Part shown: piece after piece, positions 43,626-53,502 of the stretch
How positions within the stretch are numbered: the stretch's first letter is position 1
Layout: each line of letters starts with the position of its first letter
Source: Echinicola rosea
Lineage (GTDB): Bacteria > Bacteroidota > Bacteroidia > Cytophagales > Cyclobacteriaceae
DNA: 64,000 nt
NCBI RefSeq assembly: GCF_005281475.1
Contig: NZ_CP040106.1
Location: 563,501-627,500, forward strand
Reading direction: 5' to 3'
Position numbers and translations under genes: made by a program
Notes under the pieces: generated by a model
Told to the model about the DNA's origin: nothing
Seen by the model: only the letters and a program-made list of their open reading frames with translations
Database searches by the model: none

Positions 43626-45938
43626 ATGAGTAATAAAAAAAACACCACCAAATCCCGGTCCTTAGCAGGAAAGATCATTAAAGTATTATGGATCGCCCTT
43701 TTTGCTGGCCTTTTTGGCTTTGCCATCTTTGTATGGTCAGTAAGTGTAAATTTTCTAGGGCTATATGGAGACCTGCCGGACTTTAAGGCAGTAGAAAATC
43801 CAGAAAATGAACTGGCCTCGGAGCTGTATTCAGCAGACGGTGTACTGCTAGGAAAATATTACCGGGAAAACCGGTCTCCCGTAACGTATAACGAGCTATC
43901 CAATAATCTAATCAATGCCCTGATTGCGACGGAAGATATTCGATTTGAAGATCACTCAGGAATCGACCCCAAGGGATTGGCGAGGGTGCTTTTTAAGACC
44001 ATACTGATGGGGCAAAGCAGTGCAGGAGGTGGAAGTACCCTCAGCCAGCAAACAGCCAAGAACCTCTTCAAAACAAGAGGAGAAGCATCCCAAGGAACGC
44101 TCAGCAGTGTTCCTGGACTACGCATGCTCATCATCAAAACAAAGGAATGGATTGTGGCCACACAGTTGGAAAAAGCCTATACCAAGGATGAAATCCTGAC
44201 CATGTACCTCAACACCTCGGAGTTTGGCAGTAATGCTTTTGGCATCAAGTCGGCCGCCAAGACCTTTTTTAACAAAACCCCAAAGGACCTTAACGTTCAG
44301 GAGTCAGCAGTGCTGGTAGGATTATTCAAAGCCCCTACATATTACAGTCCGGTTTACAATCCTGAAAACTCTACCAGAAGGAGAAACACCGTACTCAGTC
44401 AGATGGAGAAATACGATTACCTTACCCAGGCACAATATGATAGCATCTCCAAAATGCCGATCGAATTGGACTACAATGTAGAAAGCCACAACAGGGGACT
44501 GGCCACTTATTTCCGTGAAATCGTGAAGTCTGACCTGCTCAAATGGACCAAGGAAAACCTCAAAGCAGACGGAAAGCCCTATGACCTCTACGGAGACGGG
44601 CTGCGGATCTACACGACCATTGACAGCCGGCTTCAGAAATATGCAGAGGAATCCGTGGATGAGCACATGCGGGAACTCCAAGCTAAATTTGTATCCGAAC
44701 TTCGTGGCAGAGAACCGTGGGTGGACAGTAACAACAAGGTAATACCCAACTTCTTGGAAACCATGATCAAAAGAACAGAAGCCTATCGTGTGCTGGTCAA
44801 TAAATATGGGGCAGAATCGGATTCCGTAGAAATCAAGCTAAACGAGAAGAAGAAAATGAAAGTCTTCTCCTGGGAAAAAGGTGAAATCGATACCTTGATG
44901 AGCTCCATGGATTCCCTACGTTACTATAAGACCTTCCTGCAAACAGGCTTTGTATCGATGGATCCCCGTTCGGGCCATATCAAAGCTTGGGTAGGCGGGT
45001 TAAACCACAAATACTTCAAATACGATCATGTTCGCGAAGGCAAACGACAGCCGGGATCTACCTTTAAGCCTTTCGTTTATGCTGCAGCTATCGAGAATGG
45101 CTACAGCCCATGCTATACCGTAGTGGATCAGCCTGTGGAAGTAAACATCCCAGGACAACCCACGTGGAGTCCCAACAATGCTGATGGTAAGTTCACGTAC
45201 GAAAAGATGACCATCCGCCAGGCAATGGCACAGTCTATCAACTCAATCACAGCTTATATGATGAAACAGATCAGCCCTGAGGTAGTGGTCGAAATGGCCC
45301 ATAGACTGGGGATCACCAGTGATTTGGATCCAGTACCGGCCTTGGCTCTGGGGACAAGCGATGTATCCATTTTGGAGATGGTCGGCGCCATGAGCACCTT
45401 TGCCAATAAAGGAGAGCACATCAAGCCGTACTATATCGATCGCATAGAAGATAAAAACGGTAATGTACTCCACCAATTCCCCGCTCGTAAAAGGTCCGCC
45501 ATGAGTGAAGAAAATGCCTATTTAATGCTCCACATGCTACAGGGAGGATTTGAAGAACGTGGCGGAACCAGCCAAGGTGTCCCCATGCATCTCAGGGAAG
45601 GCAATGAACTAGGAGGCAAAACAGGGACCACCCAAAATGCATCGGACGGTTGGTACATCGGACTTAGCAAGGATTTGGTATCAGGCGTTTGGGTAGGTGG
45701 TGACGACAGAGCTATACACTTTAGAAGCTGGATAAGCGGTCAAGGAGCCAGAACGGCCCGTCCGATCTGGGTAAAATACATGACCAAAGTATATGAAGAT
45801 CCTACTTTGGGAATTACAAAGGGTTCTTTCGAAAGGCCTGAAAGACCGCTAAGTGTGGAGCTAGACTGCGAAGAATACGAAATCCAAACGGATGAATTCA
45901 CGGACTTTGACTATGACCAACGAAGCAACGACTTCTAA
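43626..45938 (+). CDS. Class A penicillin-binding protein 1A
   Basis: This bifunctional peptidoglycan synthase has 770 residues. It has an N-terminal membrane helix (about 18-40) and a glycosyltransferase 51 domain (ATEDIRFEDHSGIDPKGLAR with the catalytic Glu, GGSTLSQQTAKNLF, YLNTSEFGSNAFGI). The transpeptidase domain has the active-site Ser in QPGSTFKPFVYA, SINS (SxN) and GGKTGTTQNASDGW (KTGT). It acts on the outer face of the inner membrane. It follows sprE by 7 bp and is closed by a terminator. Confidence 0.96.
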   Translation: MSNKKNTTKSRSLAGKIIKVLWIALFAGLFGFAIFVWSVSVNFLGLYGDLPDFKAVENPENELASELYSADGVLLGKYYRENRSPVTYNELSNNLINALIATEDIRFEDHSGIDPKGLARVLFKTILMGQSSAGGGSTLSQQTAKNLFKTRGEASQGTLSSVPGLRMLIIKTKEWIVATQLEKAYTKDEILTMYLNTSEFGSNAFGIKSAAKTFFNKTPKDLNVQESAVLVGLFKAPTYYSPVYNPENSTRRRNTVLSQMEKYDYLTQAQYDSISKMPIELDYNVESHNRGLATYFREIVKSDLLKWTKENLKADGKPYDLYGDGLRIYTTIDSRLQKYAEESVDEHMRELQAKFVSELRGREPWVDSNNKVIPNFLETMIKRTEAYRVLVNKYGAESDSVEIKLNEKKKMKVFSWEKGEIDTLMSSMDSLRYYKTFLQTGFVSMDPRSGHIKAWVGGLNHKYFKYDHVREGKRQPGSTFKPFVYAAAIENGYSPCYTVVDQPVEVNIPGQPTWSPNNADGKFTYEKMTIRQAMAQSINSITAYMMKQISPEVVVEMAHRLGITSDLDPVPALALGTSDVSILEMVGAMSTFANKGEHIKPYYIDRIEDKNGNVLHQFPARKRSAMSEENAYLMLHMLQGGFEERGGTSQGVPMHLREGNELGGKTGTTQNASDGWYIGLSKDLVSGVWVGGDDRAIHFRSWISGQGARTARPIWVKYMTKVYEDPTLGITKGSFERPERPLSVELDCEEYEIQTDEFTDFDYDQRSNDF

Positions 45939-45974
45939 GTCATATAAGCCTTAGTCATACTTATGAAAGATATT

Positions 45975-46006
45975 AAAAACAGCTCTTGTGACGAGCTGTT
46001 TTTTTT
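45975..46006 (+). terminator. Rho-independent terminator after PBP1A
   Basis: An AAAACAGCTC / GAGCTGTTTT stem with a 7-nt loop is followed by eight or more T. It lies between PBP1A and uvrC. Confidence 0.88.
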
Positions 46007-46013
46007 ATATTTG
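46006..46013 (+). promoter_or_regulatory. -7 box (TATATTTG) directly before uvrC
   Basis: TATATTTG ends 4 nt before the uvrC ATG at 46018. A TTG at 45986-45988 (17-nt spacing) lies inside the terminator loop. The transcript would begin at or beside the start codon. Confidence 0.45.
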
Positions 46014-46017
46014 TTCT

Positions 46018-47820
46018 ATGCAAAGCCCTTCATACAGTCCAGAAGAATACAATAAACTCCCTGATGTTCCCGGCGTATATAAATATTACAACGGTGACGG
46101 TAAGCTTATTTACGTAGGCAAGGCAAAGAGCCTAAAGAAACGGGTGGCCAGCTATTTCGTGAAGAGCACCGGGCTAAACCTGAAAACACGCCGGATGGTA
46201 AAGGAAATTCGCCGGATCGAATTTACCATGGTCAATTCGGAGTTTGATGCTTTATTGTTGGAAAATAACCTCATCAAAAAAAACCAACCGCGCTATAATA
46301 TCCTGCTGAAGGATGACAAAACATACCCCTACTTGCTGCTTACAAAAGAGCATTTTCCACAGATCTACCCTACCCGTAAGCTTATTCCCTCCCGAGGCAC
46401 CTACTATGGACCCTTTGCCAGTGTCAAGGCCATGAATAATGTACTGGAATTGATCAGGAGCCTTTTTACCATACGAACTTGTAAGCTTGATCTAAATCCA
46501 TACAAAATCGCTGAGCAGAAATACAAAGTCTGCTTGGAATACCATATCGGAAATTGTCTGGGGCCTTGTGAAGGCCTGCAGGGAGAACCTGACTACATGA
46601 AAGACATCGATCAAGCCAAAAACATCCTCAAAGGCAACTTGGGAGTGCCAAAAGCCTACTTCAAAAGCAGGATGCAGGAAGCCGCCCAGAACCTTGCTTT
46701 TGAAAAAGCACAGCGATACAAGGACAAACTGGACCTGCTCGAAAAATACCAGGCAAAATCACTGGTCACCAATCCTCACGTGACGGACCTGGATGTCTTT
46801 GCTATTGTTTCTGCAGATAAATTTGCCTTCGTCAACTACCTCAACATCAAAAATGGGGCGATCAATATCACCAAAACCGTAGAACTAAAGAAAAAGCTCG
46901 ACGAAACTGAACAGGAGATGCTGCTTACGGCTATCTTCCACCTAAAAGACCAATTCCAAAGTGATGCTAAGGAAATCCTTTGCAACATTGCACTAGACGA
47001 GCCCATCGAAGGGCTGCACCTTACCGTCCCTAAAATAGGTGACAAACGTAAACTGGTCGAGCTTTCCCTTAAAAATGCCATGTACTATAAAAAAGAAAAG
47101 GCATTGCTCAGCGGAAAAGCCAAAGAAAAGAAAAACAGGGTGCTGCTTCAGCTACAAAAAGACCTCTCACTTAAGGAGATCCCTGACCATATTGAGTGCT
47201 TTGACAACTCCAACATTCAAGGTAATTATCCAGTAGCCAGCATGGTATGCTTTCTGGACGGAAAGCCTGCAAAAAAAGAATACAGGCACTTCCATGTCAA
47301 AACAGTAGAAGGCCCTGATGATTTTGCCAGTATGACAGAGATTGTGGGCAGAAGGTACAAAAGGCTTATCAAAGAAAACAAACCACTTCCAAAACTCATT
47401 GTAATCGATGGCGGAAAAGGTCAACTATCCGCAGCTGTGGAAGCCTTAAAATCTTTGGACATCTATGGACAAGTCCCCGTTATCGGCATTGCCAAAAAGC
47501 TGGAAGAGATCTATTTCCCCGGTGACTCATTTCCGCTACACATCGACAAAAAATCTGAATCACTCCGTCTTATCCAGCGGACCAGGGACGAAGCCCACCG
47601 TTTTGCGATCACCTTTCACAGGGATATCCGCAGCAAAGACGCTTTCAAGACGGCGCTTGACTCCATTGAGGGCATTGGCCCCACTACTTCCAATAAGCTC
47701 TTAAACCACTACAAATCGCTGAAAAAAATCAGGGAAGCTTCTGAAGATGACCTTGCCCAGCTCATTGGTAAAGATAAGGCCAACAGGATCATCAACTTTA
47801 TCAAAAAAGAAAGCAGGTGA
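46018..47820 (+). CDS. uvrC: Excinuclease ABC subunit C
   Basis: UvrC makes both cuts in nucleotide excision repair. From ATG 46018 it has 600 residues (MQSPSYSPEEYNKLPDVPGV). Features are the GIY-YIG nuclease (GVYKYYNGDGKLIYVGKAKS LKKRV), a UVR-like middle helix and the RNase H-like domain (CFDNSNIQGNYPVASMV, VIDGGKGQLSAAVEAL). The C-terminal HhH pair reads LDSIEGIGPTTSNKLL. An upstream GTG at 45988 would add ten residues encoded by the terminator hairpin and is rejected. Confidence 0.97.
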   Translation: MQSPSYSPEEYNKLPDVPGVYKYYNGDGKLIYVGKAKSLKKRVASYFVKSTGLNLKTRRMVKEIRRIEFTMVNSEFDALLLENNLIKKNQPRYNILLKDDKTYPYLLLTKEHFPQIYPTRKLIPSRGTYYGPFASVKAMNNVLELIRSLFTIRTCKLDLNPYKIAEQKYKVCLEYHIGNCLGPCEGLQGEPDYMKDIDQAKNILKGNLGVPKAYFKSRMQEAAQNLAFEKAQRYKDKLDLLEKYQAKSLVTNPHVTDLDVFAIVSADKFAFVNYLNIKNGAINITKTVELKKKLDETEQEMLLTAIFHLKDQFQSDAKEILCNIALDEPIEGLHLTVPKIGDKRKLVELSLKNAMYYKKEKALLSGKAKEKKNRVLLQLQKDLSLKEIPDHIECFDNSNIQGNYPVASMVCFLDGKPAKKEYRHFHVKTVEGPDDFASMTEIVGRRYKRLIKENKPLPKLIVIDGGKGQLSAAVEALKSLDIYGQVPVIGIAKKLEEIYFPGDSFPLHIDKKSESLRLIQRTRDEAHRFAITFHRDIRSKDAFKTALDSIEGIGPTTSNKLLNHYKSLKKIREASEDDLAQLIGKDKANRIINFIKKESR

Positions 47821-47847
47821 TAGTACCACCTGCTCTCCTATTTTTTT
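47811..47847 (+). terminator. Probable terminator overlapping the uvrC stop codon
   Basis: AGCAGGTG / CACCTGCT arms (47812-47819 and 47827-47834) are followed by CTCCTATTTTTTT. The left arm includes part of the stop codon. It may also limit read-through into the convergent gldN. Confidence 0.6.
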
Positions 47848-47859
47848 AGCTTTTGGAAA

Positions 47860-48681
47860 TCACCACTCCCAAAGGCTGTTTTCAAACTCCAGTAGATCGT
47901 ATTCAAACTTCAGCCCATCCAAATATGCTTGTAGCTCAGGATTGGGATTATCCGGATTTACCATATCTGCAATCAATGCATCGTCCGCATTGGAGTATTT
48001 CCTCACCACAGATTTGAACAACCTCAAGTCAAAAGCCTGGCTATAGGAAAGATCCTTTGAAGTATTGCTGAAATTGATCCATTTTGCCTCCGGATGGTTT
48101 TTGAAGTATTCATAAAAATCCTTGAACCGAATATAAGCAATGCTCTTTTCACCGGCATTTGCATTGGTCTGGGAAGGCATCACCAAGTGGATATATTTCA
48201 CATCAAATTTGACTTGGGAATGATGCTTATCAAACAAGAAGTCTTCCTTAAAATCCAAGTAATACAGGTTCTTTACAAAGATACTGTCGCCATTTGCGGA
48301 CATCCAGAAATTGTTTTGAAAATCAGCGATGGACAACGGCTCCGTAAACTCTTCATCCGCAAATAGCTCAAAAGCATTTTCTTCAGTCACAGCCTTATAA
48401 ATGCTAAAAATGATACCGTTACGTTTGGTATCTCCTGTACCATATAGGGGATGGTTGTACTTTTCACGAAGATCCACCCTTCTCCACACACCTATCTGGT
48501 ACATCTTATCATCCTCCCTGATAGGATGGGCAGAAAACACTGTATCCACTTCAAATTGCCTGTCTCCAGTAGCCGAAGGATCTACACTCGTGGAACCTGT
48601 CTGTCCAAAAACACTTGGACTGACAGCCATCAACATCACCATCAGCAATGGAGCGATGTATTTTGCTTCTATTCGTTTCAT
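47860..48681 (-). CDS. gldN: Gliding motility/T9SS protein GldN (PorN)
   Basis: GldN is a periplasmic protein that forms the T9SS ring with the lipoprotein GldK. The 273-residue protein has a signal peptide (1-26, ending SVFGQ). Conserved blocks are VWRRVDLREKYNHPLY, NGIIFSIYKAVTEENAFELF, DFKEDFLFDKHHSQVKFDVK and a C-terminal DLLEFENSLWEW. It is the last gene of the porP-gldK-gldL-gldM-gldN operon and lies 47 bp after gldM. SprF/PorP and SprE genes in the window point to a working T9SS. Confidence 0.95.
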   Translation of the reverse strand: MKRIEAKYIAPLLMVMLMAVSPSVFGQTGSTSVDPSATGDRQFEVDTVFSAHPIREDDKMYQIGVWRRVDLREKYNHPLYGTGDTKRNGIIFSIYKAVTEENAFELFADEEFTEPLSIADFQNNFWMSANGDSIFVKNLYYLDFKEDFLFDKHHSQVKFDVKYIHLVMPSQTNANAGEKSIAYIRFKDFYEYFKNHPEAKWINFSNTSKDLSYSQAFDLRLFKSVVRKYSNADDALIADMVNPDNPNPELQAYLDGLKFEYDLLEFENSLWEW

Positions 48682-48728
48682 AACCTTATATTTTACTTCA
48701 TAAGTAAACTAATGAACCTCGCGACGGA

Positions 48729-50330
48729 TTACTTGATTGCAATACGTTCGATATGGTTAACATTACTTTTTATCTTTTGACCCTGGAAGTTAGTTCTTGT
48801 AACTTCAGTCACTTGAATCACCAAATCATCACCGCTTCTGGCAGCAGCAAGTAATTGCCTGATCGCTACATCTTCGCCGTTAATATTTACCTGGTCCCGA
48901 GGCACTTCGTTTCTAAGCAGCTTCACTACCCCTCCGGACACCTGAAACCGTGCATCCTTAGGCATGGTTCTTCCGAATGTAGGCTCTGGCACCGCTTTTA
49001 TCTTTAGCTGTGAAGGGCCTGGAGCAGGAAAAGGAACACTCATATCGATTTCCTTATCTCCATTATAAGCAGTAATAGTCGGCGCAGGCACTGGTCGGAT
49101 ATCATAACTGACCGTACCGATTTTTGCGCCACCACTGCTCACGCCAATATTTACTTTTCCTGAATTAGCAGGAATTATGGTCACGTCACCGGGATTACTG
49201 CCCTTTATGGCTTGTCCATTCGTTACAGCAAACTCAGGTGCATAGCTATTGCCCAATGCAGGTACTTTAATGCTCAGCTCATTTGCACATTGTGCATAAA
49301 GCTGTTGGATAGCCTCAGCAGTTACCTCGATGGTCGGGTTGGCCACGAAGTAATCATAGCTTACATTCAACAGACTATCCTTGCCATCAATGTTGACCAC
49401 TACTTCCCCTTCCAATGTCCGTTTGGCCAAGCCTCTATCATCATAGCTGTCTGCCGGGCCAACGGGGAAACTGATCTTACCAAAGCCATTTTCCACCGGA
49501 ATTTCTTTCCCCCCTACACTCATTTTAGGCTGGGCAGAAGATGAAGCCGAAGCGATAAACAAATTCCCTTCAAACTTGGTACCTGCCGCCACGATATTGG
49601 AGTTGGCTGCTACCATGGGTTCGAAGATATCCGCTTTATAATAAAATGATCCCAAAGAACGAGTTAGTGCACCCAACGATTCTGATTCGATGTTCAGCAC
49701 TTCATTTTGGTACTGACTGATGATGGCCAATACCGCACCAATGGGTGATTTGACAAAGTTCAGGTTTACGAAATCCTTGTACCTTACATCAGGATCATTT
49801 TTGAACATATCGATTTCCTCAGCATCCTTGGCAATACGTTCAAACTCCATTGGAATGCCCACATCGCTCAATAACGCCTCGATCTCCTCCGGATATTGAT
49901 TGAGACGCTCTTGCATCTCATATCCTTTCTTGTTGTTATTAAAGATATTGCCCGCAATATCGGTATTTTTCAGGGCACTGTTTTTATACTGCCCTTCCTC
50001 ATTTTTTGCATTTGACTGCGTAATCAGCTCTTGCTTCAATCCTTCCAGATAAGAGAATACCTCAGAAGTCTTATCCCTGATCTGCTTGGCAGCTTCTACC
50101 TTTGGCAGGTCTTTTTCGTTATTTCCCTGCTGTTCTACTGTTGCTTCAATATTACCGACAATCGATGCATTCTTCTCGATGTAGTTCTTGGAAGTCCTTT
50201 CCAACCCATCGTTTAGTAAAATGAACTTTTGCAGTATTTGATTACTTACCTGTAGCGCCAAGAGAGCGGTCAGAACGAGATACATCATCCCGATCATCTT
50301 CTGCCTTGGCGTTTCTTTTCCACCGGCCAT
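48729..50330 (-). CDS. gldM: Gliding motility/T9SS motor protein GldM (PorM)
   Basis: GldM couples the proton-driven motor to the outer-membrane ring. The 533-residue protein starts MAGGKETPRQKMIGMMYLVL; the membrane helix (about 13-32) carries Arg9 just before it, the residue known to pair with the GldL Glu in the family. The long periplasmic part has a helical bundle (about 35-220), then tandem beta domains (about 225-515), ending SNVNHIERIAIK. It lies 38 bp downstream of gldL. Confidence 0.97.
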   Translation of the reverse strand: MAGGKETPRQKMIGMMYLVLTALLALQVSNQILQKFILLNDGLERTSKNYIEKNASIVGNIEATVEQQGNNEKDLPKVEAAKQIRDKTSEVFSYLEGLKQELITQSNAKNEEGQYKNSALKNTDIAGNIFNNNKKGYEMQERLNQYPEEIEALLSDVGIPMEFERIAKDAEEIDMFKNDPDVRYKDFVNLNFVKSPIGAVLAIISQYQNEVLNIESESLGALTRSLGSFYYKADIFEPMVAANSNIVAAGTKFEGNLFIASASSSAQPKMSVGGKEIPVENGFGKISFPVGPADSYDDRGLAKRTLEGEVVVNIDGKDSLLNVSYDYFVANPTIEVTAEAIQQLYAQCANELSIKVPALGNSYAPEFAVTNGQAIKGSNPGDVTIIPANSGKVNIGVSSGGAKIGTVSYDIRPVPAPTITAYNGDKEIDMSVPFPAPGPSQLKIKAVPEPTFGRTMPKDARFQVSGGVVKLLRNEVPRDQVNINGEDVAIRQLLAAARSGDDLVIQVTEVTRTNFQGQKIKSNVNHIERIAIK

Positions 50331-50368
50331 ATATATCCAGTTAAATTATAGTCCTACAATAAATTAAA

Positions 50369-51181
50369 TTAACCCTTCATGGCCGTAAGCATACCGCCAT
50401 AAATGCTGTTCAGTGAGCTAACGTTTTTGTTTAATTTGCCCAGTTCAGCCTTGAATGTTTCGGTTTCTTTGCCTGCTTCATTCAAGCCTTCCATGGCTGC
50501 TGTAACGTTAGAATAGAATTTATTGAGCACTTTTACATGACTGTTAGCATCTTGCAATTCCATCTCGTACACGGCATTCAGTGCGGATAGGTTTTGGGTC
50601 ACTGAGACAACTTGATCCCTGTAGTCCTTGGCTTCTTGGGAAGCATTTGACATTTCTGAAAGTGCCGCTGCAGTTTTACTGTAAGACTGATTGATGTCCA
50701 CCAGTGTTTTGGAAGCTACCTTTACATTTTCGGCATATTCGTTGGTTGCCAACGCAGCATCCGCAACAGTGCCCATTTTCTGGGTTGAATCGGCCAAGTT
50801 TTTCAGGCCTTTGCCCAGGTTATCAATCAAGTCCGGACCAATATTCGCATCTTCAAGCATTTTGTCCAGCTTTTGGGAGGTCTGGTCTCCTGAGCTTTGG
50901 ACCACTCTTGCCTTGCGGGGTGCCGCCGGTGCCGCACCATCGGCAAGTTCTGGGTAAACTTTGCTCCAATCGACTTCCTCTGTCTTGGGCTCAAAAGCGG
51001 AAAGGAAGAAAATCGCTGCCTCTGTAGATAGTCCTATCCCAATCATGAGTGAAGCACCTTCCCAATCGAGGATTTTAAACATTGCCCCTAAAATTACTAC
51101 GGAGGCCCCGATTCCGTAAATTTTCGGCATTACGGAACCATAAAACTTGTGGGAGAAAGATTTTTCGTTGTGTTTAGCCAT
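50369..51181 (-). CDS. gldL: Gliding motility/T9SS motor protein GldL (PorL)
   Basis: GldL is the inner-membrane motor subunit. The 270-residue protein has two N-terminal helices (about 18-36 and 44-62). The second contains Glu54 in IGIGLSTEAAIFFLSAF, equivalent by position to the family's proton-path Glu. A long cytoplasmic coiled-coil-like domain follows (about 85-270, Ala/Asn/Ser-rich). It lies 59 bp downstream of gldK. Confidence 0.97.
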   Translation of the reverse strand: MAKHNEKSFSHKFYGSVMPKIYGIGASVVILGAMFKILDWEGASLMIGIGLSTEAAIFFLSAFEPKTEEVDWSKVYPELADGAAPAAPRKARVVQSSGDQTSQKLDKMLEDANIGPDLIDNLGKGLKNLADSTQKMGTVADAALATNEYAENVKVASKTLVDINQSYSKTAAALSEMSNASQEAKDYRDQVVSVTQNLSALNAVYEMELQDANSHVKVLNKFYSNVTAAMEGLNEAGKETETFKAELGKLNKNVSSLNSIYGGMLTAMKG

Positions 51182-51240
51182 AGGTTGTTAAAAGTATGGT
51201 TTATGTATTTGTGTGTAAGTGTGTGTATGTGTACAATTGA

Positions 51241-52329
51241 TTAACGTCTTCTGGTAGCCCTGACATCCATGGAGCCCGAACGACCGATAAAGGTCATCAC
51301 CGTTCTGAAACCGATATGTGCAGTCTTCACATCCTGGTATTCGTAGGTACGCGTACTGGTCTCCAGGTAATGGGCAATATCTTTCCAAGAACCTCCCCTG
51401 ACAACCTTGCGGGATTCGTTTTCATCTTCATATTTGGGGTCGAGGTCCCATGTAAGTGAACTTCCCGCAGGGTTATAAGCATCTTCCACCCATTCAGATA
51501 CATTTCCAGCCATATTATATATACCAAAATTGTTCGGAGCATAGGTATCTACTGGTGCAGTATATGCAAAACCATCATCGATATAGTTACCACGGCCAGG
51601 CTTAAAATTAGCCATCAGGCATCCTCTTCGGTTTTTGAGGTAAGGGCCTCCCCAAGGATATTTGGCGATTTCCTTTCCTCCTTTGGCGGCATATTCCCAT
51701 TCTGCCTCGGAAGGGAGTCGGAATCTTGGCATATCATATTCAGACTTGTCGTTTGCATTCATGTGATACGTCTTCCACTCACAAAACTTCTTGGCCTGCT
51801 CCCAACTGATGCCCACCACAGGATAGTCATCAAATGCAGGATGCTCAAAGTAATATTCCATCAGGGGATCACCGTAATGGTGGGTAAAGCTCTGCGACCA
51901 AACAGTCGTGTCCGGCACAAGTTCATCAATATTAAATTGAGGAGGATCCTTAAGCGTAGTGGGAGTAGACAGGGCCAATTCTCCCATTCTTACCGCTTCC
52001 AAAAACTGACGGTATTTGTTATTGGACACTTCGTATTTGTCCATATAAAATTCAGATATCGTTACCTGCTTGTTCAGCGAGGATTTGCTGACCGCAATAT
52101 CTTCATCCGCTTGTCCCATCCAAAAAGTCCCCGCTTTTACAGGCACCATCTCATGGGGGAGGGTCTGTTGCCATCCTGACCGATCAGGCACACCAGTAAC
52201 TTCTCCAGACCTGTTGGCTTTTTCGCTAGCAGAACCCTTGCTACCAAATAGACCACATCCCTGCAGCAGTGCCATGGAAAGTAGCATCACGATCCCTGTC
52301 AAAAATCGTGAGTTCGTTTTCTTGTACAT
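51241..52329 (-). CDS. gldK: Gliding motility/T9SS lipoprotein GldK (PorK)
   Basis: GldK is an outer-membrane lipoprotein that forms the T9SS ring with GldN. From ATG 52329 it has 362 residues: a lipoprotein signal (MYKKTNSRFLTGIVMLL...LLQGCGLFG) and a formylglycine-generating-enzyme-like (SUMF1) domain (about 60-350). The domain shows VPVKAGTFWMGQADED, PVVGISWEQAKKFCEW, FRLPSEAEWEYAAKGG, NMAGNVSEWVEDAYNP and RKVVRGGSWKD. The catalytic cysteines of true FGE are not expected in GldK. An upstream in-frame TTG (52350) adds seven residues and is not needed. Confidence 0.96.
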   Translation of the reverse strand: MYKKTNSRFLTGIVMLLSMALLQGCGLFGSKGSASEKANRSGEVTGVPDRSGWQQTLPHEMVPVKAGTFWMGQADEDIAVSKSSLNKQVTISEFYMDKYEVSNNKYRQFLEAVRMGELALSTPTTLKDPPQFNIDELVPDTTVWSQSFTHHYGDPLMEYYFEHPAFDDYPVVGISWEQAKKFCEWKTYHMNANDKSEYDMPRFRLPSEAEWEYAAKGGKEIAKYPWGGPYLKNRRGCLMANFKPGRGNYIDDGFAYTAPVDTYAPNNFGIYNMAGNVSEWVEDAYNPAGSSLTWDLDPKYEDENESRKVVRGGSWKDIAHYLETSTRTYEYQDVKTAHIGFRTVMTFIGRSGSMDVRATRRR

Positions 52330-52445
52330 ATAAGACAATTTTGTTGACAATTCTTTACTTCTTCGATTAACGTGTATTTACCAAGATCGAAATTTAAGAG
52401 AAAATACCAAAACTTCGCAAAAAATCAGGCAAAATTAACGGTAAT

Positions 52446-53423
52446 TTAAAACCGGAATCTTGGTGTTCGTTGTATGATACTCTCTATTTTTTTCGTTATT
52501 GTTGGCAAATTATACGTTAACATAAACTCATGAGAGGTCGGTGCTTTAGCCTCGTTTCCCCCCATCACCAAATCAAAAGCATACCCTATCCTCAGGGATT
52601 TATCTCTTAACAATTTATACCCCAACAACACTGACAGGGACTCTTCGCCCCTGTAGGCGATCCCACCGCTCATACGGTCATCATATGTGGCTATAACGCT
52701 CACATCATATGAAAAATTATTGAACCCTTCACTTTTTAATAAGATACTTGGGTCAAACGTTACCTGCGCAAAGGTCCTGATTTTATATCCAAGCATCAAA
52801 TAACTGTGGTTGACCAGTTGGTTATCAAATGAGTTTTCTCCAAAATCAAATGTCGGTTCATTGATGTGCCGACTGCTCAGTGCCAAGTAATATTTCGGTG
52901 CTTCATAAAGGATCCCTGCGCCAAAATTAGCACTCATCTGGCTTTCATTTCCACTGGACGGTATGCTGGGATCCGGATTCACCACATCGATCTCATCGTA
53001 TTTTATGGTATTCGAAAACATCCCTCCAGAAACCCCTAAGCTCAAGACACCTCTTCGTATTTTTCTGTGATAGGCCAAGGAGATATTGGCCTCTTGGCTG
53101 GTAGCTGGCCCAATGTCATCATTGGTAAAGGACACGCCCCAACCAAAGGATGTCCCTGGAATTCTCCCGGATGCTGTCACCAATTGGGTAGTGGGAGCAC
53201 CACCATTTCCTGACGACGTCGTATAGCCCAACCATTGACTTCTATGCAATGCTGAAAACCGATAACCTGTGTGATTTCCAGAAAAAGCAGGATTATAATA
53301 CAGCCCGTTGTACATATATTGTGTAAACTGGGCATCTTGCTGTGCATAAACCATCGATGGACCAATCCCTCCAAGTAGTATCCCCGAAAAAAAAATAAAA
53401 CTAAGGTAAATTCTCTTTTTCAT
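52446..53423 (-). CDS. porP: T9SS outer-membrane protein, PorP/SprF family
   Basis: PorP/SprF proteins are outer-membrane barrels that serve the T9SS or a specific adhesin. The 325-residue protein (ATG 53423) has a signal peptide (ending VYAQQ) and the family hallmark DAQFTQYMYNGLYYNPAFSG, then HRSQWLGY and amphipathic strands to the end. It is the first gene of the T9SS operon, 116 bp upstream of gldK. A TTG three codons upstream is possible but not preferred. Confidence 0.94.
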   Translation of the reverse strand: MKKRIYLSFIFFSGILLGGIGPSMVYAQQDAQFTQYMYNGLYYNPAFSGNHTGYRFSALHRSQWLGYTTSSGNGGAPTTQLVTASGRIPGTSFGWGVSFTNDDIGPATSQEANISLAYHRKIRRGVLSLGVSGGMFSNTIKYDEIDVVNPDPSIPSSGNESQMSANFGAGILYEAPKYYLALSSRHINEPTFDFGENSFDNQLVNHSYLMLGYKIRTFAQVTFDPSILLKSEGFNNFSYDVSVIATYDDRMSGGIAYRGEESLSVLLGYKLLRDKSLRIGYAFDLVMGGNEAKAPTSHEFMLTYNLPTITKKIESIIQRTPRFRF

Positions 53424-53502
53424 GCGCTTCAAAAGTATATTGAATCAATATGACTATTCTACACAATTATAATCGAATTTACCTTATAAATGTTGGGATT
53501 TT

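Noticed and set aside
45988..46017. Ten-codon GTG extension of UvrC
   Set aside because: It is encoded by the PBP1A terminator hairpin and its T-run; the ATG at 46018 fits the family.
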